This document shows, one piece after another, positions 1 through 9,980 of a stretch of DNA of 64,000 bases. Below the pieces are notes generated by a model that made no database searches, was not told the DNA's origin, and saw only the letters and a list, made by a program, of their open reading frames with translations. Origin of the DNA: Diploptera punctata (taxonomy: Eukaryota > Arthropoda > Insecta > Blattodea > Blaberidae); assembly GCA_030220185.1 (NCBI GenBank), contig JASPKZ010009692.1:1-64000 (forward strand), read 5' to 3'. Positions within the stretch are counted from its first letter, which is position 1, and each line of letters opens with the position of its first letter. The position numbers and the translations under genes were made by a program.

Positions 1-442
1 AAATAAAAGGGGATTCACCAACGTTAAACGTGTCAAACAGGAATAGAAAATGTACATTTACATGCCATCTATGATCTCCAAGACATACTAAGCCAATACA
101 AAATTTAGGCACCGAATACAAATGCGGTTTTTTCGCACCCGCTCTAAAATGAGTTAACTGACCGACGGCTGCATACACGATAGTCTCTTTAAACGCTTTA
201 ACTGGTTTACGGTACCGAATGTGTTAAGTTGCCTATTAGATGTCTCTTTGAGGCCATATGCTAACATATGAATAAGCATAACTAAATTAGCTTGGTTAAG
301 AAACTCCCACTAGGGAGCACCAGTATTCCCATACAGGATATATGGGATATATACATTACTTGTTTAGAATCTGATCAGTTAATATCCTCTTCACTTGTAG
401 TACTTGATGTGTCATGGATCTGATATGTTTATACACTTCAAG
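1..442. other. Intronic sequence, nothing recognised
   Basis: AT-rich sequence upstream of the first spectrin-repeat exon. I see no reading frame or repeat family in it. A pyrimidine-containing tract and an AG at 441-442 close it, which fits the end of an intron. Confidence 0.5.
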
Positions 443-692
443 AGGTAATTTCCCATAAACGAGTGATAGAAGCTGTAACTGAAAAAGCACAAGCTCTCGT
501 TCAGCTGACAAGTAACAAGGCAGCAGGAAGTGAAGTGCAAGATACAGTCAATTCTATCAATAAACGTTATGAAGAACTGGTAAACAACCTTCTAGTCACA
601 ATAACTCAACTCGAGGAAGCTTTAGACGCCTTCCAGCAGTTCCATGATCTGCATCAAGACTACCAGAAACAACTTTGGGACAGACTTTCTGG
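443..692 (+). CDS. Spectrin-repeat protein, exon A (nesprin/Msp300-like or spectraplakin)
   Basis: This open stretch encodes about 83 residues with the heptad pattern of a spectrin-repeat three-helix bundle. It runs from VISHKRVIEAVTEKA through KRYEELVNNL and LEEALDAFQQFHDLHQDYQK to LWDRLSG. Such proteins are giant actin- or nuclear-envelope-linked scaffolds; I favour nesprin (Msp300) from the 'VIEAVTEKAQ...KLWDRL' style but cannot exclude Shot/MACF. The acceptor is AG at 441-442 (443-444 is also possible). Of two possible donors, GT at 693 leaves phase 2 and joins in frame to exon B at 9420, while GT at 701 does not. No stop or frameshift is seen in this exon. There is no start codon, so it is an internal exon. 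Confidence 0.75.
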
Positions 693-847
693 GTATTCTG
701 GTGAGGATAATATTTAATTTTTATTTTCAAAACAAACTATATATTTTCATGTTATTCTAAAGAATATGCGTATTGAAGTTGTTCTCATGAAAAGATTTTT
801 GAAAAATTTTTACAAATCTTCATCAAAACTCCATTTAATAAACACCA

Positions 848-933
848 AGTGACATTTGTTTAAAAATATATGGAGGAGTTTCAGACATCAAGAAATCTGA
901 AACTCCTCCATATATTTTAAAACAAATGTCACT
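848..933. repeat. Long hairpin (inverted repeat) at a LINE 5' junction
   Basis: Arms 848-885 and 895-933 are near-perfect reverse complements of about 38 bp with a 9-10 bp loop. The right arm is in frame with the RNase H reading frame that follows, so the left arm looks like an inverted copy of the LINE's truncated 5' end. That kind of structure arises by inversion during target-primed integration. Confidence 0.75.
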
Positions 934-1746
934 GGAAATAATAAATCTAAGATACCCAGCTCCTGAATGGATACATATTTTTACAGATGGCTCCAGCCTA
1001 CCAAATGACGGTGGCACTGGTGCTGGTGCAGTATGTCCACTTTTTTCCTTTTATCGTAAACTAAACACAAATTCAACAAACTTTGATGGCGAAATTCTAG
1101 CAATTTTCTTAAGTTTACAAAATCTTTTATATCACATCCAAAAATTTACAAAAGTTGTAATTCTATGTGACTCCAAAGCAGCCATTCTTGCTATAACACG
1201 AGACACAACACCCAAAAGCATCAAAATTATCGAATGTCACAAAATGATAAAACATTTATCCCGTCTACATAAAAAAGTGTACTTCAATGGATTCCGGCCC
1301 ATTGTGGAGTGACAGGCAATGAAATAGCCGATTTTCTAGCCAAGAAGGGTAGCAAAATTGTTTCAAACCCAACTTCTGCTTCAGTTTCCTTTCACTCTAT
1401 CAAAAGAATTATCTCAAATAAATACATCAACAAACTTAGAGAAGAATACACCACCAAAACATCCGGAAAGGAATGGGAAAATCTACAAGCTTATGACATT
1501 ACTACATTACAAAGAAAATCTGCAGTAGCAACATTCAGACTGCTAACGGGACATGACTGCTTGAATAAACACCTACACAGAATTGGCATAACAGATTCAC
1601 CTAAATGCCCTTTTTGCAATTTTAATGAAGATATGGAAAGAAACCATCTCCTCCATTGTCCAGCCTTTGTAGAAGAGACCAGCCTTTCTGCTAAATATTG
1701 GAGTGCAAGAGAGCGAATGATTTCATTATCAAGTGCTCGACATTAG
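926..1746 (+). pseudogene. LINE 3' fragment: RNase H domain and C-terminal tail
   Basis: Two adjoining frames encode an RNase H domain of a non-LTR retrotransposon. The first has the opening catalytic motif WIHIFTDGS, a TNFDGEILAI segment carrying the conserved Glu, and VVILCDSKAAI with the second catalytic Asp. A frameshift near 1290-1310 separates these from the third motif, WIPAHCGVTGNEIAD. After RNase H comes the C-terminal zinc-binding tail typical of these elements, with GHDCLNKHLHRIGI and CPFC...HLLHCP. The LINE's endonuclease and RT are absent, so this is a 5'-truncated dead copy. A shorter relative of its tail lies at 27540-27715. It sits in the first intron of the spectrin-repeat gene. 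Confidence 0.85.
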
Positions 1747-1779
1747 ATACCAACCAACCATAAACACCAAAAATGACCA

Positions 1780-2560
1780 TGTCAAAAAAAATTATGTTTA
1801 TATAATCTGGTTTTTTTAAACGAAGCTTGAGCAATCACTAAAGAAAAATAAGGTTGGGTTCATTAACCAGTAAAATCAGATCATTTAGAGTATTTTTTAT
1901 AGTTTATTTTATTGTAAATGAATTTGTTTATTTTATTGAAGCAAAATTTAAAAAAAAAATTGCTCTACCAGCTCCAATTTTAGAGTTTTTGTAACAAAAC
2001 TCAGTATATATATTATTGAAAGAAAATAAAATTATTATTGACTATTCACCATTAGAAGTGGGTGTTTACCTGTGGTCCAACACATTTATATAACTGTTTA
2101 GTGTTTTGTCAGTTTTATCATTATATTCTATCAAGCAACAAAATCAGATCAACCTCCTTAGTACGTGCTGTTCAGCTAATTCAGAAGAAACTAAGCTATT
2201 GAGATAGTTCTCATGAAAAATTTTTTGAAAAAAAAAATTACATATCTCGATTGATCCTACCTGGTAGGCACTGAAAATTACCAGAATAAAAATGTATATA
2301 TATGTATGGTACCAGTAATGCTCTAATGGCCACAATTTTTGTTTTATTCGAAACCAAACTTGGCATATAGCAGTCAATTAAAAAAAGTAAGGTCGAGTTG
2401 ATTAATCAGCAAATCAGGCCAATAGGAGTGGGGGGGGTTAACTGGAAGTGAAAATTTAAAACTTGCTCTAGTGGCTATAATGATTTATTTTCTCAAAGAA
2501 ACTTAGTATATCAATTAAATAAAAATAAAACTTAGTTTTATTTGATTTTCATATTTATTA
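1780..2560. other. AT-rich intron, no gene recognised
   Basis: Homopolymer-rich sequence with short internal echoes: a 'gttctcatgaaaa...ttttgaaaaa' stretch near 780 recurs near 2210. I see no coding potential. Confidence 0.4.
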
Positions 2561-2565
2561 AGATA

Positions 2566-2615
2566 TAATTCAGTGACAGCTGTTTCAGTACACTGTACCT
2601 TCTTCAGACATGTTA
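2566..2615 (-). ncRNA. Hammerhead ribozyme motif of PLE subfamily 1
   Basis: Minus strand shows CTGAAGA, then a short stem II (GTAC/GTAC, loop AGT, closed by an A-T pair with a bulged G), GAAA, a self-complementary stem III (ACAG/CTGT) and a C at the cleavage position. Stem I is short (GT/AC visible). It lies 3' of the GIY-YIG region, as in the other PLE copies. Confidence 0.55.
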
Positions 2616-3671
2616 ACAAATTATGAATTGTGTTCCAACTGATCTAAGCAACAATACAACAATATTTATTTAAATTTTTAAATTTAACAAAGGGGATTCA
2701 TTCAAATCAAGTTGAGAATTTAACAGTTTATTACTACTTTTCAATTTATTTATTTCTACAGCCTCCAAAAGGTCCAACTTCTTACCTTTATCACAAACAT
2801 GTAAATTTCAAAATTTGGATCAAAACAATGATTAAATTAGAATAGGTGGTTAGCATAGTTTGAATATTCTAAACTTCTGTTATATGCTCTCATGTGTTCC
2901 TTTATCCGAGAGATGAAAGGTCTACGAGTTTGTCCTATATAGACATTGTCACATGTGTCACACTTCAATTTATATACACTTGATCATTTTTATTTTTTTA
3001 TTTTGGTTTCATTGTTTTTTATTATATTTTGTAGAGTTTTATTAGTTTTAAATGCCACATTAATGTTCAACTTTTTAAAGTGTTTAGATATTTTATTTGA
3101 AAGTGGGCCTATGTATGACATTGACATATTTCTTTATGCTTTCTTTGGGTAAAGGAAAAACTTTGTTAATTGCTTTTTTGTAATGAATTTTCTTGATTAA
3201 ATATTCTATAATTTTAGGGTCGTAGTTATTATTAATAGCTAATTGTTTAATAACATTCAATTCATTATTATATTCCAAGGGTGAAAGAGGGATATTTAAA
3301 AGTCTATGAATGTAACTATTAAAGGCTGACATCTTATGAGTATATGGGTGAAGAGAAGAACTATGGATAGTGGTATGAGTATGAGATGGTTTGTGAAAGA
3401 TACCAAACTCAAACTTATTACCAATGTGTTTTATTGATAAATCCATGAAATTTATACTATTATTTGTTTCTAATGCCATTGTGAAATTAATACTTCTGTG
3501 AATGTTATTAATAAAATTTAAAAAGGAATTCAATTGTCTTTTGGTTCCTGTGAAGCCTGCTATGACATCATCTACATAACGATACCAAAATAGAACATTT
3601 CTATCTAATACATTCGTATGTATGGTTTGTTCTAAGTCATCCATAAAAATCTCTGCCAAAAGAGGGCTCAA
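2566..3671 (-). pseudogene. Penelope-like element (subfamily 1): RT and GIY-YIG nuclease, 5'-truncated
   Basis: Read on the minus strand, 3671-3093 encodes the RT palm of a Penelope-like element: MSPLLAEIFMDDLE, then the catalytic YRYVDDVIAGF. RT thumb and linker sequence follow. After a stop or frame change near 3090 it continues with a linker (NKISKHFKKLNINVAF) and a GIY-YIG nuclease around 2975-2880 with paired cysteines (LKCDTCDNVYIGQTRRPF). A later LDLLEAVEI segment probably carries the nuclease's conserved Glu. PLEs use RT and GIY-YIG for target-primed integration. RT motifs upstream of motif B are missing. A hammerhead-like sequence follows the coding region at 2615-2566. This subfamily is clearly different from the other PLEs in the window. 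Confidence 0.85.
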
Positions 3672-3886
3672 CGGATCAACGAAGCTTAGTATATGCTTTT
3701 CATATTAGACTAGATAGTTATACTTGAAAAATCAACAAAATCAGACCTTTAGAAGTGAGAGTTTACATAAAACCTGAAAATTAAAAATTGCTCTTGCAGC
3801 AGCCAAATTATTTTCTTGCATTATATATGATATAATTAACAAAAGAAATACTATATATATATATATATGATATGAAAAGAAAAATG

Positions 3887-3965
3887 AATGCTTGAGTCGG
3901 GACTCGAACTCGAGTCTCTAAAGTCTGTACCTTTAGCGCTCTAACCAACTGAGCTACTCAAGAAT
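3887..3965 (-). repeat. tRNA-like SINE head
   Basis: The minus strand folds as a tRNA: box A region TAGCTCAGTTGGTTAGAGC, a box B GAGTTCGAGTC, and acceptor halves CTTGAG/CTCAAG. The anticodon stem (CTAAAG/CTTTAG) is one pair too long, the loop is GTACAGA, and the T stem has an A-C mismatch. A working tRNA is therefore unlikely; a tRNA-derived SINE or decayed tRNA fits better. It resembles the tRNA heads at 28310-28880, 43213 and 49475. Confidence 0.6.
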
Positions 3966-4144
3966 TCCAATACAAGCATACAATTTTCTTATACATGTAG
4001 TATTCTCAATTCACACAAGAGGTAGCTGAAATTGTTCCAACTGCCATCTCGCGGCTAACGTAACAGTTAAGCAAATTTTTAAAGAGAATATTTACTTTAT
4101 AGCAGTAACGCTTTTATATATAGATATTATAAATATTTATAATA

Positions 4145-4146
<2 letters not shown>

Positions 4147-4182
<36 letters not shown>
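4147..4182. repeat. (TA)n microsatellite
   Basis: An uninterrupted run of alternating T and A. A nearby 'aatatttataatatct' palindrome extends the low-complexity tract. Confidence 0.95.
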
Positions 4183-4185
<3 letters not shown>

Positions 4186-4280
4186 CATAAACCAACAAAA
4201 TTGGACCATAAATTCAACTTGCTGATTAATTCATTTCCATTATATGATAATACGATGGCAATTTCAAAAGTTCTGCATAG

Positions 4281-4835
4281 GGCGCATGTGCGACCATTAC
4301 AGTGGGCTGATTGAGTTGAAATTTGCGTCAGTTGTTAATCAGACTTTAAGCTTGACGGCTGTATATGTGTGTCCTGGTTAGCTTGGTTGTGTCATGAATA
4401 ATTCAGTTTTAAAATGGAAGAGGAAACTGAGTCAGGTCGGATTACACGTAGTGACCAGCAATCCTACATCAAAATTGAATCTTATGTGGAAAGAATCCAA
4501 TTGAAATTCACAATGCTCTGAGGGAGGTGTGCGGAAACAATGTAGTGGATCATAGCACAGTATCACAATGGTCTATTCATTTCTGTGAAGGTCGGATAAG
4601 TACTGAGGACAACCCAAGAAGTGGAAGGCCATCAACTGCAACAGATACACTTCTGGGATTATTGTTAATGACATCTTGAGAGAGGATTGACAAAAAATAT
4701 GTGAGGAAATTGCACATGAGGCCAGAATGTCTGTCACTTCAGTGTACAGAATCATTACTGAAAATTTAAAGATAAGAAAAGTTTGTGGCAGATGGGTTCC
4801 TCATCATCTGAGTGAAGAGCAGTGGATGAAGTCTC
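4281..4835 (+). pseudogene. mariner-type transposase fragment (N-terminal DNA-binding part)
   Basis: The plus strand, in shifting frames, encodes the N-terminal helix-turn-helix region of a mariner transposase. Visible pieces are a first helix region (SYIKIESYVERIQLK), then ALREVCGNNVVDHSTVSQW with GRISTEDNPRSGRPSTATD, then SVTSVYRIITENLKIRK and the linker RWVPHHLSEEQ. Stops and frameshifts interrupt it repeatedly. The catalytic DDD domain is missing: at about 4830 it runs into a CTT-rich tract that is the end of another element. It is a dead fragment. Confidence 0.75.
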
Positions 4836-4870
4836 TTCTTCTTCTTCTTCCTTCCAAGTATTAGGCCCCA
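4832..4870 (-). mobile_element. LINE 3' terminus with GAA-type tail
   Basis: Minus strand reads CCTAATACTTGGAAGG followed by a (GAA)n tail. The same 3' end occurs at 52838-52925 and, more diverged, at 29518-29591 and 52025-52080. It marks the end of a LINE family whose bodies have otherwise been lost here. Confidence 0.6.
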
Positions 4871-5013
4871 TTCTGTAAGTCATCCCATGTATTCTCCTCT
4901 TCTGTCATTACCTCTTCCATTACCTGTATTCTACTTTAATCTTTCTTTTTTGTAAGACCATTTTCATCTCCATAAAAATATTTTTTTTCCATGGCCTTAC
5001 AGGTCTAGAAAGT

Positions 5014-5290
5014 CCTTGGCCTACCAATCAGCTGCTGGTCTCACATCCATGTGTGTTAATCACAGATGTGGACTATCATTTGCCAGTATAAGAGTGGCAT
5101 GTGGTGAGCATGTCAGATCCTCCAGCCATTACATCTGATTTTCTCAACCTGGAGCCACTAGTTATTATAGCTACCCAAATTTCTCATGGGCACCTGTCCC
5201 ATATAGATTCCATCAGAAAATGTCTTCCCCATGAACCATTACAAGTCCCTTAGCTTCATGCCTTAACTGCTCGGTCATAGCACAAGACAT
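5014..5290 (-). mobile_element. SINE family C copy
   Basis: This segment matches three others in the window (26280-26575, 41330-41640, 46565-46770). Shared blocks include 'ggcctaccagctggctgctgg', 'catgtgttaatca', 'gccattacagctg' and 'atgggcactgtccca' in diverged form. The best-preserved copy has a tRNA-Ser-like head, so I call it a tRNA-derived SINE. Confidence 0.65.
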
Positions 5291-5339
5291 AAATTAAAGC
5301 TTATACAGTAAAACTTATTAAGGTAGAATATGTTTATCA

Positions 5340-6480
5340 CTCACCTCATATTGTTCTTCTTATTTGATTATAGACTAGTTTCGGAACATAGTTTCTGTTC
5401 CATCCTCAGTAACATCACGACCGTTGTTCTGTCGTCTTGAAGAGTTGTCCTTCTCTCCTTCCATTGGCTGACTGAAAAACCTCGAAACCAGGTCATTCTC
5501 ACCGGGAATTTCGAAGTTCATTAATTTCTTCTTTTCGCTCTTTTGAATGTAGATCTTTTCCCAAACAGTAAGTTCTTTGGTTTTTCTATTTGTTTTAATA
5601 ATTTTGCTTCTTTCTCGATAAGATGTTTTTCAGACCATGCATGGGCAGCCACTGCAGATTTTTCTACTTCCCCTTTCTTGACATTCCTGAGATGTTCTTT
5701 AACTCTAGTTTTCAAATTTCTTTTAGTTTTTCCTATGTAGAATTTCTCACATTCTTCACATTTAATTTGATAAATCCCTGATTTGTTTTCTTCTTTAATT
5801 TTCTCATTCTTATTAGGTCTAATCAGTCTGCTGATGCTGTAGTCATTTTTGGGTGCTAACCTTATGTTGAAATTTTAAAAATGTTTTGAAACTTGTGGTG
5901 TTTTAATGGATGATATGTGAATTTTCTAAATTTTACATTATCTTCTTTTACTTTTAGAAGAGTGCTTTGATTAATAAATTTTTGTCTTTTGAACTTGTTT
6001 ATTTTTTTGAGTATCATTTTTATAGCAAAACCATTTTTCGTGGCTACGTTGATTATGTGTTCTTTTTCTTTTTCATAATTTTCTTTGTTCATTGGTATGT
6101 ACACTAATCTATGTGTCAAACTATTGAAAACTGCTTCTTTGTGAGCTATGTGATTGAAACCTAAAGCTTTTATGTAGTTATCTATATGTGTCTTTTTTCT
6201 GTAAATTCTATCTTATTTTCTTCATTCCTTTTTAAGTTGAGATCTAAAAATGGTATTTCTCCATTGATTTCCTTTTCCATAGTGAACTTTATAGTTTGAC
6301 TTTGAATGTTCAATAATTTTAATGCGTCATCTATCTGTTTATGATTAACTATTGCAATTATGTCACCCACATATATATATATATATATATGAACTTTATA
6401 GTTTGACTTTGAATGTTCAATAATTTTAATGCGTCATCTATCTGTTTATGATTAACTATTGCAATTATGTCATCCACATA
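5340..6480 (-). pseudogene. PLE left arm: partial RT and GIY-YIG nuclease
   Basis: Minus strand carries the RT thumb region (KQIDDALKLLNIQSQTIKF, IPFLDLNLKRNEENKIEF), linker sequence (NKFKRQKFINQSTLLK, FRKFTYHPLKHHKFQ) and a GIY-YIG endonuclease (GIYQIKCEECEKFYIG, KTRVKEHLRNVKKGEVEKS). It ends with ELTVWEKIYIQK-type sequence. Frame breaks are present: near 5565 the conserved TVWEKIYIQK is shifted out of frame, and the linker is interrupted near 6000 and 6180. It is a mirror copy of 6481-7490 and shares its ribozyme. Confidence 0.85.
5365..5417 (-). ncRNA. Hammerhead ribozyme motif
   Basis: Identical to the motif at 7444-7496 but on the minus strand. Stem I pairs TGAT with ATCA and TA with TA around a 2x2 internal loop. 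The core boxes are CTGAGGA and GAA, stem II is GGAAC/GTTCC with a 9-nt loop, stem III is AC(TA)GT and the cleavage base is C. Confidence 0.75.
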
Positions 6481-7490
6481 TATATATGTGGATGACATAA
6501 TTGCAATAGTTAATCATAAACAGATAGATGACGCATTAAAATTATTGAACATTCAAAGTCAAACTATAAAGTTCACTATGGAAAAGGAAATCAATGGAGA
6601 AATACCATTTTTAGATCTCAACTTAAAAAGGAATGAAGAAAATAAGATAGAATTTACAGAAAAAAGACACATATAGATAACTACATAAAAGCTTTAGGTT
6701 TCAATCACATAGCTCACAAAGAAGCAGTTTTCAATAGTTTGACACATAGATTAGTGAACATACCAATGAACAAAGAAAATTATGAAAAAGAAAAAGAACA
6801 CATAATCAACGTAGCCACGAAAAATGGTTTTGCTATAAAAAAGGATACTCAAAAAAATAAACAAGTTCAAAAGACAAAAATTTATTAATCAAAGCACTCT
6901 TCTAAAAGTAAAAGAAGATAATGTAAAATTTAGAAAATTCACATATCATCCATTAAAACACCACAAGTTTCAAAAAATTTTTAAAGATTTCAACATAAGG
7001 TTAGCACCCAAAAATGACTACAGCATCAGCAGACTGATTAGACCTAATAAGAATGAGAAAATTAAAGAAGAAAACAAATCAGGGATTTATCAAATTAAAT
7101 GTGAAGAATGTGAGAAATTCTACATAGGAAAAACTAAAAGAAATTTGAAAACTAGAGTTAAAGAACATCTCAGGAATGTCAAGAAAGGGGAAGTAGAAAA
7201 ATCTGCAGTGGCTGCCCATGCATGGTCTGAAAAACATCTTATCGAGAAAGAAGCAAAATTATTAAAACAAATAGAAAAACCAAAAGAACTTACTGTTTGG
7301 GAAAAGATCTACATTCAAAAGAGCGAAAAGAAGAAATTAATGAACTTCGAAATTCCCGGTGAGAATGACCTGGTTTCGAGGTTTTTCAGTCAGCCAATGG
7401 AAGGAGAGAAGGACAACTCTTCAAGACGACAGAACAACGGTCGTGATGTTACTGAGGATGGAACAGAAACTATGTTCCGAAACTAGTCTA
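6481..7490 (+). pseudogene. PLE right arm: partial RT and GIY-YIG nuclease
   Basis: The plus copy opens at the RT catalytic motif (YIYVDDIIAIVNHKQ) and runs to 6676, where a frame change follows FTEKRHI. The linker continues in shifted frames. From 7145 a clean frame encodes the GIY-YIG domain from the post-YIG helix on: KTRVKEHLRNVKKGEVEKS, AAHAWSEKH, KPKELTVWEKIYIQK, MNFEIPGENDLVSRFF. The GIY and YIG strands themselves (GIYQIKCEECEKFYIGKT) sit just upstream at 7083-7140, in the same frame. The product would be an endonuclease that nicks the target for RT priming. RT motifs upstream of YVDD are absent, so it cannot be autonomous. Confidence 0.85.
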
Positions 7491-7496
7491 TAATCA
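7444..7496 (+). ncRNA. Hammerhead ribozyme motif (best complete example)
   Basis: Order on the plus strand: TGATGTTA, CTGAGGA, T, GGAAC, 9-nt loop, GTTCC, GAA, ACTAGT, C, TATAATCA. Stem I is TGAT/ATCA plus TA/TA with a 2x2 internal loop. Stem II is five perfect pairs. Stem III is the two-pair AC(TA)GT typical of minimal hammerheads, and C is the cleavage nucleotide. One extra unpaired T lies between A9 and stem II, which the canonical core lacks. It overlaps the last GIY-YIG codons and stop. Confidence 0.8.
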
Positions 7497-7510
7497 AATA
7501 AGAAGAACAA

Positions 7511-7558
7511 TATGAGGTGAGTGATAAACATATTCTACCTTAATGAATATACCTCATA
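7511..7558 (+). repeat. PLE 3'-terminal inverted repeat
   Basis: TATGAGGT and ACCTCATA (8 bp) flank about 32 AT-rich bases directly after the ribozyme. The same pair delimits element ends at about 14 places in the window. Beyond ACCTCATA the sequence reads GTG then a diverged ATTTCCTA, again as in other copies. Confidence 0.7.
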
Positions 7559-7585
7559 GTGAGAATTCCTAAAATAAGTAACAGT

Positions 7586-9118
7586 AAAACTTGTTTAATC
7601 CGGATCATGAATAATGTGGAAATCTGTCCAATGTGAACACATTTATTGGTCCCAGTGAAATAATAGTAATTTTACATGTATTTATTTTGCATAAAACAGA
7701 ATCTGTCCAACATGGAAATGGAAGGATATTTCTACATAATTCATGAAAAAAAAATTTATAAAGCAGAAAGGTATATATATTTATTAACCATCAGCAGTTT
7801 TTTTTTTTACTGAAGGCAGGGGCCAATACGGCTTTTACAAATAGTAATTGAAACCAAATGGATAAATAAATATCAAAACAAACCTAATTGTCACTGACAC
7901 TAAAGTTCATTGTTAAAAGCTGTTGTAGTGTTGCACATGCCGATATGTACTTTGATAAATGCCTCCATTTGGTATATTAGTGTTTCAGCTTGTTCGCGTG
8001 TCTCTTGTGCTTTGTTCACAGTTTATAATGTCGAGTAAAAGGAAAGAAAAATAATTAGTGTTGCCACTTAAAGTAAAAATAAAAATGCTAGACCATTTAT
8101 ACGCGTGCATCTATATCACGCTGTTTCAATGTTAATGAATCAAGAAATCCGAAGACAAAATAAGGAATTATATCGCAGAATTCACAGCTGAATACCAATC
8201 TTAATTGAAAGACCTTTTAAAAGCGGCAAAACAGGAAAAAAATTACTAAGTTCTTTAAGTCCTTGCCTAAACCTGACAGTAATAATTAATAGAAATTGTT
8301 CAAAATCTCTCATTAATTTTTTTATTTTGATAATTTTTATTTTATTCTGTAACCTTGGAACGTATCCCCTATATACACTTGCATATTCGCAGTTTGTGCA
8401 TCCGCTGTGAATAAGGAGCTTTTACCTCATTGCACACTTGTTATGTGAAACACAGATACCTGTCTTACTGCAAATAACAATTGCTCTGTAAAATCTTAAT
8501 TTAGTTACGTTCTGAGACCGATCTTTCACAGGTAGTGTTCTGAATTTACGGAATAAAGATGGCTGAAACATATGCATCATTCTCATTAAGCGAAAAAGTG
8601 AAAGTGATTGAAGATAAGTCTCCAAACATTTCCAGACCAATGCTCCAAAGTCAAGCTCTAGCTCTTGTTAAATCCCTAAGGGAATTCAAATTTAATTTAT
8701 CCCTTAGGGAATAACGATCAAGGAATCTTCAGGTTGGCTGGATAGTTTTAAAAAGACGACACAATGTAGTGTGGAATGAAATTTGTGGGGAATTAAATAA
8801 TGTGGACGAAAGTGTAGTTAGTGAGCGAAAACTGAAACTGCATACTTGAATTTTAGGATACACGCCTAAGAGACATTTTTAACGCTGATGAAATTGGACT
8901 GTTTTTTCGCACGTTACCGTCGATGTCACTCATACATACTATACTTCACTTTTCAATGGCAGCAGAACTACAGTTAATCCAAGGTACATAAAAAAGACAT
9001 ATACGGTACTCTATAATCTAAGTTTATTATTAATAAGTTTTATTTTTTTTTATAATGCGGAATTTTGTCCAATGTGGAAAAAAAAAATTGGCCCCATGTG
9101 ATTGTGCTTTGAACTGCA
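7586..9118 (+). pseudogene. pogo/Tigger-type DNA transposon, decayed
   Basis: The plus strand holds broken pieces of a CENP-B/pogo transposase. A DNA-binding start (SSKRKEK, PLKVKIKMLD) lies at about 8028, a second HTH-like part (KKRHNVVWNEICGELNNVDESVV) at about 8750, and the first catalytic Asp region (ADEIGLFFRTLP) at about 8883. Stops and indels are frequent and the rest of the DDE domain is missing. Termini both read CAGT..AA inward (7586 and, inverted, about 9115), and an internal 'tccaatgtgga' repeat occurs near both ends. The termini are tentative. Confidence 0.6.
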
Positions 9119-9419
9119 TATAAATATTTAGACTTATATATCCTTAAATTATATCGAGTCTCATGTTCTTGTAGTCTGAGCTGAGGGTTCCCAGGTTAGA
9201 TTTGTTTTAAAAAGAACAAAGATAATGCACATGGATAAAAAAAAATCTGTGTTCCAATGCCACCCACTGCTTTAGGTGGATAGAAAATGTGTAGGACTAA
9301 ATTAGAAATTTTAAAGTAATTGAAAACTGTTGTTAAGTTTAGCTGTAATACAAAAAGTTGCATTTTGATGGATATGTTAGCTCTTTTGTAATGAAATAAT
9401 TATTTTCTGGTGTTCATAG

Positions 9420-9593
9420 GTTTGATTATGAAAAGTTTGTAGCTGCTCTGAATGATGTACTGCATGGACTGGAAGAACGACTTCAACATGGTCAGAATAT
9501 GATCGCCTTCTCATCTGGCTTTCAGAAGCAGAAGCAGCTCTTAAGAATTACGCTCCAAAATCTACTCTAGATGAAAAACAGGAGCAGCAGCAG
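9420..9593 (+). CDS. Spectrin-repeat protein, exon B (frame broken by one base)
   Basis: The acceptor AG is at 9418-9419 and the donor GTGTGT starts at 9594. The exon begins in phase 2 and reads FDYEKFVAALNDVLHGLEERL, typical spectrin helix sequence. At about 9489 the frame breaks. The next frame gives SEYDRLLIWLSEAEAALKN then STLDEKQEQQQ, again spectrin-like with the conserved Trp of helix A. One missing T (CATGG where CATTGG is expected) explains the break. With that base the exon would be 175 nt and end in phase 0, matching exon C. This is either an assembly or sequencing error or real damage. Confidence 0.75.
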
Positions 9594-9935
9594 GTGTGTT
9601 TTATAATCTTATAAGCAACTTTCATTATATGCTAATATATGATTCTAGTCATTAATAGATATAAAAACTAGAAATTAATAGTATTTTTATAGTCTTTTTT
9701 TATGCTCTCTAAACAAATTGGAAATTCAATCCCAGCCAATACTGGTTGATTTTAATTATGAAAAATAAAGAGCATATCAATGTATAATTATCATCAATTT
9801 ACATCTCATCTGTTAATTTGTTTTCTCATCTGAAAATGTTTGAGTCACAAACCAATTGCTGTATCGACTGTTGAATATCTTTTATATTAATTAGGATATT
9901 TGGTCTGTGTATTCTTCCCTCTTATGGTTGTTTTT

Positions 9936-9980
9936 GTTGAACATATGTTTCAAGGCTTGTGAGCCCAATCTTCAGCAATT
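9936..9980 (-). ncRNA. Hammerhead ribozyme motif
   Basis: Minus strand: stem I TTG/CAA, core CTGAAGA, stem II GGGCT/AGCCT (one G-T), GAA, stem III ACAT/ATGT, U at the cleavage position. Its helices differ in sequence from the 7444 copy but pair the same way. Confidence 0.55.

Larger units (their letters stand above)
5317..7544. repeat. Palindromic PLE inverted dimer
   Basis: Left arm 5317-6480 and right arm 6481-7544 are near-identical reverse complements. The centre at about 6476-6491 is itself a perfect palindrome of the bases around the RT YVDD motif (TGTGGATGACAT). The left arm contains an extra partial duplication (about 6283-6368 repeated at 6391-6480) around a short (AT)n tract. Each arm holds the 3' half of a Penelope-like element, ending in a hammerhead motif and TATGAGGTGAGT. 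Confidence 0.95.

Noticed and set aside
693..717. Exon A extending to the in-frame stop or using the donor at 701
   Set aside because: The donor at 701 would leave phase 1, which does not match exon B; the donor at 693 does.
3887..3965. Functional tRNA gene
   Set aside because: The anticodon arm has six pairs and the loop GTACAGA does not give a normal isoacceptor; acceptor and T stems have mismatches. A SINE head fits better.
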